Source of the DNA: Bacillota bacterium | GTDB lineage: Bacteria > Bacillota > Clostridia > Oscillospirales > Acutalibacteraceae | Length of the DNA stretch: 64,000 nt | Reading direction: 5' to 3' | Assembly (NCBI GenBank): GCA_023416955.1 | Contig: JAEZGM010000041.1 | Span: 56,970-120,969, forward strand | Shown here: piece by piece, positions 1 to 6,887 of the stretch | How the letters are laid out: each line of letters begins with the position of its first letter | Position numbering within the stretch: the stretch's first letter is position 1 | The notes under the pieces: generated by a model | The model's input: the letters and a program-made list of their open reading frames with translations, nothing else | Database searches by the model: none | What the model was told of the DNA's origin: nothing | Position numbers and translations under genes: made by a program

Positions 1-614
1 GCAACAATGATGTGCTTGACTCCGTATTCAATCAGGATATGGACGTAATTCGCAGAACGATGGAGGAAACTTCGCACAAAGCGTTTTACAGCGCGGTTGA
101 TGCCATTGTTGCCGCGCGTAAGATTTATATTATCGGTGCGAGGAGCTCGCTCGCGTTGGCGTCGTTTTTATCCTATTACTTTAATCAGATTTTTGAAGGA
201 GTCTGTCTGGTACAGGCTACAAGCGAAGAAGAAATATTTGAGCAGATGATTCGAGTGGATGAAAGCGACGTTGTAATCGGAATCAGTTTCCCGCGCTATT
301 CCCGCAAAGCTGTGAAAGCCATGAATTTTGCACACAAACGCGGCGCTACGGTCATTGCGATTACGGACAGCACGCTGTCGCCTCTGGCTGAACCCGCCGA
401 CAATCTGCTGCTTGCTCGCAGCGATATGGCGTCCATTGTTGATTCCCTTGTCGCGCCGCTCAGTTTAATCAACGCGCTGATCGTGACCACGACGCTCAAG
501 AAATCGAAGGACGTGGCGAATCTGTTCCAGTCCCTGGAAAATATCTGGGACGAATACGGAGTCTATGAAAAGGTGGATGGTAGCTCTGAATCAAACGAAA
601 CCCTTACAATATGA
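1..614 (+). CDS. MurR/RpiR-family transcriptional regulator, 3' part (SIS domain)
   Basis: This is the C-terminal portion of an RpiR-type regulator. The frame stays open to the window edge (codons AAC AAT GAT precede a GTG at 12), so the N-terminal helix-turn-helix must lie upstream and the GTG is probably not the start. The visible part is a SIS phosphosugar-binding domain: KIYIIGARSS forms the first strand and binding loop, and SDVVIGISFPRYS the second. In this family the SIS domain senses sugar phosphates (for example N-acetylmuramate-6-P) and controls DNA binding. The effector cannot be read from this fragment. The 3' end overlaps the next gene by about 40-50 bp, suggesting co-transcription. 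Confidence 0.85.
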   Translation, partial: NNDVLDSVFNQDMDVIRRTMEETSHKAFYSAVDAIVAARKIYIIGARSSLALASFLSYYFNQIFEGVCLVQATSEEEIFEQMIRVDESDVVIGISFPRYSRKAVKAMNFAHKRGATVIAITDSTLSPLAEPADNLLLARSDMASIVDSLVAPLSLINALIVTTTLKKSKDVANLFQSLENIWDEYGVYEKVDGSSESNETLTI

Positions 615-1875
615 TATTGCGGTGATCGGCGGCGGCGCGGCGGGCCTAATGGCCGCCGGTACTGCGGCCCGCCGCGGGCTGCGCGTTTGCCTGATTGAAA
701 AAAAGGATCGGCTGGGCCGGAAAATATTAATTACCGGCAAGGGAAGATGTAACCTGACAAATTACTGCGACGAACAGACGGTGATCGCTTCCGTGCCGAC
801 AAACGGGCGTTTTCTTTATAGTGCTATCCATCAGTTTACCCCGCGGGATACCATTGACTTTTTTGAAGGCATGGGGCTGCCGACTAAGGTCGAACGCGGC
901 AACCGTGTTTTCCCGCAGTCTGACAAAGCGTCCGATGTGGCGGACAGGCTGTCGGCCTTTGCCCGGCACGGTGGGGCGGATACTTTAACGGGTGAAGTCA
1001 AAAACCTGCTTCTGCGCGATGCCGCCGTTTATGGGGTGGAGCTGCGTGACGGCACACAGATTTTTGCTTCGTCGGTCATTGTCTGCTGCGGCGGCGCCTC
1101 TTACCCCGGCACCGGTTCAACCGGCGACGGTTATCGCTTTGCCCGTCAGGCGGGTCACACGGTAACGCCGCTTCGGCCTTCCCTTGTTCCTTTGACGGTG
1201 GATGGAAGCGAATGCAGTGAAATGATGGGTCTTTCGCTGAAAAATGTGGCTTTGCGTGTCTTCGATACAGAAAAAAAGAAACAGATTTATGAAGATTTTG
1301 GCGAAATGCTTTTTACGCACTTCGGCCTTTCCGGCCCGATTGTGTTAAGTGCCAGCGCGCATATGCGTGATATGGCGCCCGGGCGCTATCAGGTTTCCAT
1401 TGACCTGAAACCGGCGCTCAGCCCGGAGCAGCTGGATTTACGGCTGCAGCGTGACTTTGCTCAGAACCTGAACCGGGATTTCAGCAATTCGCTCGGCGCT
1501 TTGCTCCCGCGCAAAATGATTCCCGTACTGATTCAGCGGTCGGAAATTGCGCCCGAAACAAAGTGCAATCAGATTACGAAAGAACAGCGCCGCGCTTTTG
1601 CGGAGCTGCTAAAGTCGTTTACGCTGACGGTTTCCGGTTTTCGCCCCATTGAGGAGGCAATCGTCACTTCCGGCGGGGTAAAAGTATCCGAAATCAGTCC
1701 GAAGACGATGGAATCCAAACTGGTCGCCGGTCTGTATTTTGCAGGCGAGGTACTGGACGTGGACGCCTATACGGGCGGATTTAATCTGCAGATTGCGTTC
1801 AGCACCGGAAAGCTTGCCGCGGAGTCACTGCCACTTCCGGCGGGGGATGTTCCGCCTACGATAACAATAGACTAA
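565..1875 (+). CDS. BaiN/HI0933-family NAD(P)/FAD-dependent oxidoreductase
   Basis: A flavoprotein of the HI0933/BaiN family, with a Rossmann FAD-binding start (DIAVIGGGAAGLMAA, about residues 17-31) and the family signature GKGRCNLTN near residue 58. A second glycine-rich stretch, CCGGASYPGTGSTGDGY, follows near residue 175, and the C-terminal FAD contact GEVLDVDAYTGGFNLQ lies near residue 394. Some members reduce steroid or bile-acid double bonds, but most are uncharacterised, so no substrate is assigned. The length of 436 residues is normal. The start is uncertain: ATG at 565 has GGAG only 3 nt upstream, and ATG at 577 is equally possible. cmk follows 16 bp downstream. Confidence 0.9.
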   Translation: MKRWMVALNQTKPLQYDIAVIGGGAAGLMAAGTAARRGLRVCLIEKKDRLGRKILITGKGRCNLTNYCDEQTVIASVPTNGRFLYSAIHQFTPRDTIDFFEGMGLPTKVERGNRVFPQSDKASDVADRLSAFARHGGADTLTGEVKNLLLRDAAVYGVELRDGTQIFASSVIVCCGGASYPGTGSTGDGYRFARQAGHTVTPLRPSLVPLTVDGSECSEMMGLSLKNVALRVFDTEKKKQIYEDFGEMLFTHFGLSGPIVLSASAHMRDMAPGRYQVSIDLKPALSPEQLDLRLQRDFAQNLNRDFSNSLGALLPRKMIPVLIQRSEIAPETKCNQITKEQRRAFAELLKSFTLTVSGFRPIEEAIVTSGGVKVSEISPKTMESKLVAGLYFAGEVLDVDAYTGGFNLQIAFSTGKLAAESLPLPAGDVPPTITID

Positions 1876-1891
1876 GAATAGGAGGAATACC

Positions 1892-2581
1892 ATGACTGCA
1901 ATCGCCATTGACGGCCCGGCCGGCGCGGGAAAAAGCACCATCGCCCGCCGCGCTGCGAAGAAGCTGGGCTTTATTTATGTGGATACCGGCGCGATGTACC
2001 GCGCCATCGGTTTTTTTATGCTGAATCACGGGGTAGAGCCCGGAAACGCCGAGGCCGTTGTTCCGCTTTTGAATGAAGTCCGGGTAACCATCGCTTTTCG
2101 AAGAGGGGAACAGCGCGTGCTCCTTTGCGGGGAAGACATATCGGAACAAATCCGTACACCGGAGGTTTCCATGGCGGCTTCGGATGTTTCCGCGATTCCT
2201 GCGGTGCGTGAGTTTTTGCTTTCGCTCCAGCGTGGTCTTGCCGAAGAAAAAAGCGTTGTAATGGACGGGCGCGACATCGGTACGGTTGTGTTGCCGAATG
2301 CACAGATTAAGATTTTTTTAACCGCCTCGCCGGAAGAACGTGCAAAGCGGCGGTATGAGGAATTGCTGCAAAAGGGAACGGACGCGAAGTATGACGAAGT
2401 GCTGGCCGATTTGATTGCCCGCGATTATCAGGATTCCCACCGCGCCGTTGCGCCGCTGGTGCCGGCGCCGGGCGCCGTTATTGTCGACACGACCGGGAAC
2501 ACACTGGAACAGTCTGTTGAACAGCTTACCGGGCTGATCGTGAGCAGATTAAGCACCTGTTCTCATCAGGGGGAAAAGTAA
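1892..2581 (+). CDS. cmk: cytidylate kinase
   Basis: Phosphorylates CMP and dCMP to the diphosphates using ATP, in the cytoplasm. The P-loop GPAGAGKST is at residues 8-16. The CMP-binding region VDTGAMYRA follows at about 30-38, and the conserved MDGRDIGTVV stretch is near residue 124. The length (229 residues) matches the bacterial family. A strong GGAGGA ribosome site lies just before the ATG. It is followed by plsC-type genes and ispH, the usual cmk-plsC-ispH-S1 order of Clostridia. Confidence 0.97.
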   Translation: MTAIAIDGPAGAGKSTIARRAAKKLGFIYVDTGAMYRAIGFFMLNHGVEPGNAEAVVPLLNEVRVTIAFRRGEQRVLLCGEDISEQIRTPEVSMAASDVSAIPAVREFLLSLQRGLAEEKSVVMDGRDIGTVVLPNAQIKIFLTASPEERAKRRYEELLQKGTDAKYDEVLADLIARDYQDSHRAVAPLVPAPGAVIVDTTGNTLEQSVEQLTGLIVSRLSTCSHQGEK

Positions 2582-2639
2582 TGGCGGCGGGAGCGATGAA
2601 AACAGGTTCTCAAATAATCAGATGAAAACGGGTGATACT

Positions 2640-3263
2640 ATGAAACGCACACCGCTTTACAATGTCGGAAAAATCGGGATTCAGTGGTTTGTGCAGTTAT
2701 TTATACCGTCAAAGGTGAAAAACAAAGACCGTTTTCCCAAAGAGGGAAAGGTCATTGTATGTTGTAACCACATGGCGATGTCCGATCCGCTTCGCCTTGC
2801 GTTTGCGCAGCGCCGGCAGATTTATTATATGGCGAAAGCAGAGTTGTTTCATAACAAATTCGTCGCTGCGGTGATTTCCGCGCTGGGTGCGTTTCCCGTA
2901 CAGCGGGGAAAAGGCGATAAGGCGGCAATGAACCGTGCTTCGCAGCTTTTGGAGGGCGGTCAGGCCGTTGGAATTTTTATTGAGGGAACCCGCTCCAAAA
3001 CAGGTGATCTTCTTCCGCCAAAAGCGGGTGCCGTAATGCTTGCCCACAGCCATAACGCGCCAATTTTGCCGTGCTGCATTACGGCAAAGGGAGGAAAAAC
3101 GCCCAGGCTGTTCCATAAATGCACAGTCTCTTTTGGGGAGCTGCTTACGCCGGAAGAACTCGGCTTAAAAGAAGGCTCGCTTTCGGAATTTCGCGCCGCT
3201 TCGCAGGAAGTGATGAATCGCATTGCCCAGCTTCGCGCACGCGATTTACACGATTTTGGGTAA
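2640..3263 (+). CDS. plsC: 1-acyl-sn-glycerol-3-phosphate acyltransferase (first of two)
   Basis: A PlsC-like acyltransferase that would acylate lysophosphatidic acid to phosphatidic acid at the membrane. Motif I is NHMAMSDP (HX4D catalytic pair, about residue 43). The motif-III equivalent is FIEGTRSKTG near 118, with the glutamate retained, and PPKAGAVMLA follows. ATG at 2640 is preferred over an in-frame ATG at 2622, since GGGTGAT sits a few bases upstream. At about 207 residues it has the usual compact size. It forms a tandem pair with the next gene, 13 bp away. Confidence 0.9.
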   Translation: MKRTPLYNVGKIGIQWFVQLFIPSKVKNKDRFPKEGKVIVCCNHMAMSDPLRLAFAQRRQIYYMAKAELFHNKFVAAVISALGAFPVQRGKGDKAAMNRASQLLEGGQAVGIFIEGTRSKTGDLLPPKAGAVMLAHSHNAPILPCCITAKGGKTPRLFHKCTVSFGELLTPEELGLKEGSLSEFRAASQEVMNRIAQLRARDLHDFG

Positions 3264-3276
3264 AAGGGTCTGAATC

Positions 3277-3876
3277 ATGTTTTACTTTTTTTGGATGAGG
3301 GCGATGACTCCGCTTGCAAGACTGATTTTTCCGTTTCATATTGAAGGCAAGAAAAATATTCCGAGACAGGGGAAATTCATTGTTTGCAGCAATCACAAGT
3401 CACTGATTGATCCGTTTCTGCTTGCGGTTCCGTTTCACAGGCAGATTCGCTATATGGCGAAATCAGAGCTGTTTGAGGATCACGGCCCCGTCGCGCGCTG
3501 GCTGCTTTACAAAATGGGAGCCTTTCCCGTAAGGCGCGGCAAAGGGGACGCCGAATCCGTGAAAAAAGCGCTGAATATTCTGCGGAAAGGCGGTATTGTC
3601 GGTGTTTTTCCACAGGGGAAATGTGTGTGGGATAATACGCCTTTTAAGCCGAAAGCGGGCGCGGTGATGATTGCACAGAAAGCGCAGGCTCCGATTCTGC
3701 CCGCCTGTATTTACTGTGATGGCGTGATTCGCCCGTTTCACCGTATTACCGTTCGTTTCGGCGAGGTGATTTCCACTGCGGCGCTGATGGGAACCGCGGA
3801 TTCCCGCGAGCATACGCGTGAAGCCTCGCTGTTGCTGGCGAAGCGCATCAATCAATTGCTGGAGGAAAAATATTGA
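3277..3876 (+). CDS. PlsC-type lysophospholipid acyltransferase (second of two)
   Basis: A paralogue of the preceding acyltransferase (199 residues). It has an N-terminal hydrophobic stretch, the HX4D motif in NHKSLIDP (about residue 38), a conserved RYMAKSELF block and PKAGAVMIAQ. Motif III reads FPQGKCVW instead of the usual FPEGTRS: the glutamate that contacts the glycerophosphate is a glutamine and the TRS triplet is lost. It may therefore use a different acyl acceptor. The gene overlaps ispH by 4 bp, so it is surely in the same transcript. The acyltransferase fold is clear but the substrate is not. Confidence 0.86.
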   Translation: MFYFFWMRAMTPLARLIFPFHIEGKKNIPRQGKFIVCSNHKSLIDPFLLAVPFHRQIRYMAKSELFEDHGPVARWLLYKMGAFPVRRGKGDAESVKKALNILRKGGIVGVFPQGKCVWDNTPFKPKAGAVMIAQKAQAPILPACIYCDGVIRPFHRITVRFGEVISTAALMGTADSREHTREASLLLAKRINQLLEEKY

Positions 3877-5852
3877 AGCTGTTTTTGGCAAAATCGGCGG
3901 GCTACTGTTTTGGTGTGGACCGTGCGGTCAATATGGTAAGCGGCCTTGCGGAGCAGGGGAAAGCGGTTTATACGCTCGGCCCGATTATTCACAACCCGCA
4001 GACCCTGGCTGATCTGGCGGATCGGGGCGTTCGGATTGTGGAATCGCCGCGCGAGGTTCCGGCCGACGGCACCTTGGTAATTCGCTCACACGGGGTGGCA
4101 AAGTCCGTGATGGATGAGGTTGCTGCACTGGGTATTGAATGTGTGGATGCAACCTGCCCGTTTGTCGCTAAAATTCATCAGATTGTTTCCCGGGCGGGTG
4201 AAAGGGGAGAAACCGTGCTGATTGCCGGTGATTCCAGTCACCCGGAGGTACAGGGGATTCAGGGTCACTGCAAAGGCCCGTGTTATGTGTTTAAAAATGC
4301 AGGTGAATTGAAGAATATTGTTGAAAATGTTCTAAATAATAACGATACGGCGGTTTGCGTGGTTGCACAGACAACATTCAGCGTGGCGGAGTGGGAAAAT
4401 TGTTTGGAAATCCTGAAAAGGGTATATACAAATGCAACAATTTTTGATACAATATGTAATGCTACTGTAAATCGTCAGTCGGAATCGGCTCTTCTGTCGC
4501 AAAATTGCGACATTATGATTGTCATAGGGGGCAGGCAAAGCTCCAATACCGCAAAATTACGCGATGTGTGCAGCAAAAACTGTACGACATATTTAATTGA
4601 ATCCGCGGACGAGCTACCGCTGTCGGCTCTGAAAGAAGCTGACCGTATTGGCATTACTGCCGGGGCATCTACACCGGCAAGCATTATAAAGGAGGTACTT
4701 GATACCATGTCAGAAATTATTGAGGGCGCAGAGCAGAATTTAATGGAGAATAATGCCGAGGGGAACTTCGAGGAAATGCTGGAAGAGTCCCTAAAAAATT
4801 TAAATACAGATGAGAAAGTACGCGGTGTTGTTGTCGGCATTACTCCGAGCGAAGTCTATGTCGATGTCGGCAGAAAACAGGCCGGTTTCATTCCGGTGTC
4901 CGAGCTGTCCGCCGACCCGAACGTAAAACCGGAAGATCTGTTAAAAGTCGGCGATGAAATTGACCTTTTGATTATGCGCACCAACGATCAGGAAGGCACG
5001 ATTATGCTTTCCAAGAAGCGTCTTGACGCTGTAAAGGGATGGGAAACCGTCGCTGCTGCAGAAGAGAGCGGTGAAGTTCTGACTGGTGTCGTTACCGAAG
5101 TCATCAAGGGCGGCGTGATTGCCGTAACCAACGGAATCCGCGTGTTTATTCCGGCTTCTCAGGCAACCGCTTCCCGCAGTGACTCCCTTCAGGATCTGCT
5201 GAAACAGGAAGTGAAGTTCCGCATTATTGAAGTGAACCGTGGCCGCCGCCGCGCAGTCGGTTCCATCCGTTCCGTCCTAAAGGACGCACGCAAGGAACAG
5301 GCCGAAAAATTCTGGGAAACTGCGGAAGAGGGCAAGGAATACACCGGTGTTGTGAAGTCTTTGACTTCCTACGGCGCGTTTGTTGACCTCGGCGGTATTG
5401 ACGGTATGATTCATATCTCCGAGTTGTCTTGGGGAAGAATCAAGCATCCGTCCGAAATTGTGAATGTGGGTGATACCGTCACCGTTTACATTAAGAGCCT
5501 CGATCAGGAAAAGGGCAAGATTTCCCTTGGCTACAAACGTTCGGAAGATAATCCGTGGGAAGTTCTGAAACGTGATTATCCGGTCGGAACCGTCACTGAT
5601 GTTACTGTTGTCGGCATGACAACCTTCGGCGCATTTGCAAGAATTATCCCCGGCATCGACGGATTGATACATATATCCCAGATTGCCGACCACAGAATCG
5701 AAAAGCCGCAGGATGCCCTGAAGATCAACGATGTTGTAAAGGCCAAGATTACAGATATTGATTTTGACAAAAAGCGCGTCAGCCTTTCCATTCGTGCGCT
5801 CCTTGAGCCCGCAGAAGAGGCCGCCGCACAAGACGAAACGACTGCTGAATAA
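3873..5852 (+). CDS. ispH: bifunctional IspH (HMBPP reductase) / S1 RNA-binding protein
   Basis: A 659-residue fusion. Residues 1 to about 283 are 4-hydroxy-3-methylbut-2-enyl diphosphate reductase, the last MEP-pathway step, making IPP and DMAPP on a 4Fe-4S cluster. The cluster cysteines are in AGYCFGV, DATCPFV and DTICNAT, with RSHGVAKS and SHPEVQG around the active site. An acidic linker (about 285-312) leads to four S1 domains (about 315-385, 400-465, 485-555 and 570-640) resembling ribosomal protein S1. The start codon overlaps the upstream acyltransferase. The fusion is known in Clostridia. The S1 part probably acts in translation or RNA binding, and the link to isoprenoid synthesis is unexplained. 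A clear terminator follows. Confidence 0.96.
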   Translation: MKLFLAKSAGYCFGVDRAVNMVSGLAEQGKAVYTLGPIIHNPQTLADLADRGVRIVESPREVPADGTLVIRSHGVAKSVMDEVAALGIECVDATCPFVAKIHQIVSRAGERGETVLIAGDSSHPEVQGIQGHCKGPCYVFKNAGELKNIVENVLNNNDTAVCVVAQTTFSVAEWENCLEILKRVYTNATIFDTICNATVNRQSESALLSQNCDIMIVIGGRQSSNTAKLRDVCSKNCTTYLIESADELPLSALKEADRIGITAGASTPASIIKEVLDTMSEIIEGAEQNLMENNAEGNFEEMLEESLKNLNTDEKVRGVVVGITPSEVYVDVGRKQAGFIPVSELSADPNVKPEDLLKVGDEIDLLIMRTNDQEGTIMLSKKRLDAVKGWETVAAAEESGEVLTGVVTEVIKGGVIAVTNGIRVFIPASQATASRSDSLQDLLKQEVKFRIIEVNRGRRRAVGSIRSVLKDARKEQAEKFWETAEEGKEYTGVVKSLTSYGAFVDLGGIDGMIHISELSWGRIKHPSEIVNVGDTVTVYIKSLDQEKGKISLGYKRSEDNPWEVLKRDYPVGTVTDVTVVGMTTFGAFARIIPGIDGLIHISQIADHRIEKPQDALKINDVVKAKITDIDFDKKRVSLSIRALLEPAEEAAAQDETTAE

Positions 5853-5873
5853 GGATTTCTAAATTGATTTTTA

Positions 5874-5909
5874 GGCACAAAGAGCTTTGTTTCTTTGTGC
5901 CTTATTTTT
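5874..5909 (+). terminator. intrinsic terminator after ispH-S1
   Basis: The arms GGCACAAAG and CTTTGTGCC enclose a 10-nt loop and are followed by TTATTTTTT. It closes the cmk-plsC-ispH unit 20 bp past the stop codon. Confidence 0.88.
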
Positions 5910-5971
5910 TGATTGTTGGATTCAGCAATAGAATTTTATCACCCTTTGATTCCCTCTGAGTATTATGATAC

Positions 5972-6015
5972 CATAGGCAGTTTACTGCCTAGGTCAGGTT
6001 ACTGCCTATGTCAGT
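5972..6015 (+). repeat. 17-bp tandem duplication with alternative hairpins upstream of yunB
   Basis: Two head-to-tail copies of a 17-bp unit (5982-5998 and 5999-6015) agree at 15 of 17 positions. The unit contains ACTGCCTA. Both copies can pair with the single CATAGGCAGT at 5972-5981, giving either a tight hairpin with the first copy or a longer 10-bp stem with the second. The second unit runs directly into the dispersed palindrome that begins at about 6007. Confidence 0.6.
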
Positions 6016-6075
6016 TTATTTGAAAACAGAACCAATCTCCATTTTCTTGGATGTTTTCTAAAGTGAACCGACTGT
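6007..6075 (+). repeat. dispersed palindromic repeat, family 1, copy 1
   Basis: About 69 bp. The left arm TCAGTTTATTTGAAAAC pairs imperfectly with the right arm GTTTTCTAAAGTGAAC. The centre contains CCAATCTCC...TTCTTGG, giving a further CCAA/TTGG stem. The core is nearly identical to the copy at 25597-25667, and the right half recurs at 57413-57445. It lies directly upstream of the yunB ribosome-binding site and would be within the yunB leader. Confidence 0.8.
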
Positions 6076-6097
6076 AAGGCCACAAGGAGGGATTATT

Positions 6098-6733
6098 GTG
6101 AGAAGATGGCATAATTCCTATCCCCGGCGGTATGGGTACCGAAAAGCCGCCGTGATTTTTGTCTTTATATTTGCTTTTATTCTGTTTTTGGACCATCAGC
6201 TCCGCCCGATTTACGAATCCGTCGCTACTAACCAGGCAAAGGCACAGTCCATTGCTCTCATCAACGGTGCTGTCGCGGAGGAACTGAAGAAGAACACGGT
6301 TTCTTATACGGACTTGGTCACGGTGGAGCGCAATAATTCAGGGGAAATTCTTGCGATTACCACCAACATGGTCAAGATGAACGAACTGAAAGCGGTTATT
6401 ATGAAGGATGTTCAGAAACAGCTTGGCGACGATGCGCATATAAGTGTCGGTGTTCCGCTCGGCACATTGCTGGGCAATGATTTCATACATGGATTCGGGC
6501 CCAAAATCCCGCTCAGCGTGTCGCTCAACGGCAATATTAACGCGGATTTTAAAAGCTCTTTTGAATCGGCGGGAATCAACCAGACAAAACATCAGATTTA
6601 TCTGAACATACATACCAGCGTCTACTCATTCATACCGGGGTTTAATACCACGACGGAAGTGGAAACGAATATCCCCGTTGCCGAGACAATTATCGTGGGG
6701 CAGGTGCCGCAGGTTTTTGCCAATGTAAATTAG
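6098..6733 (+). CDS. yunB: sporulation protein YunB
   Basis: A 211-residue protein of the YunB family, needed for normal sporulation in Bacillus and expressed in the mother cell there. It has an arginine/tyrosine-rich N-terminus, one membrane segment (about residues 18-34, AAVIFVFIFAFILFLD) and an extracytoplasmic domain with the family block VGVPLGTLLGNDF near 128. The start is GTG at 6098 behind a strong AAGGAGG. The TAG stop codon is the first part of a dispersed palindromic repeat (family 2). It stands alone between a terminator and ligA. The biochemical role is unknown in the family. Confidence 0.9.
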   Translation: MRRWHNSYPRRYGYRKAAVIFVFIFAFILFLDHQLRPIYESVATNQAKAQSIALINGAVAEELKKNTVSYTDLVTVERNNSGEILAITTNMVKMNELKAVIMKDVQKQLGDDAHISVGVPLGTLLGNDFIHGFGPKIPLSVSLNGNINADFKSSFESAGINQTKHQIYLNIHTSVYSFIPGFNTTTEVETNIPVAETIIVGQVPQVFANVN

Positions 6734-6782
6734 GTCTTGTTTTAAAATCCATTTTTAATCTAAAAATTACAAACAAGACTTA
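6731..6782 (+). repeat. dispersed palindromic repeat, family 2, copy A
   Basis: The left arm TAGGTCTTGTTT and right arm AAACAAGACTTA flank an AT-rich centre of about 28 nt. It matches copies at 28434, 43782, 46915 and 50309. It begins at the yunB stop codon. There is no T-tract after the right arm, so it is not an ordinary terminator. Confidence 0.75.
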
Positions 6783-6887
6783 GCACATATTTTTATGCAG
6801 AAGCGCATTTTATCCTGCGTGTATTGGAACGCGAGAATTTGTAAAAAGTATTCCTGAGAAGAAAAGAATAGCGGGAGTGGATATAAA

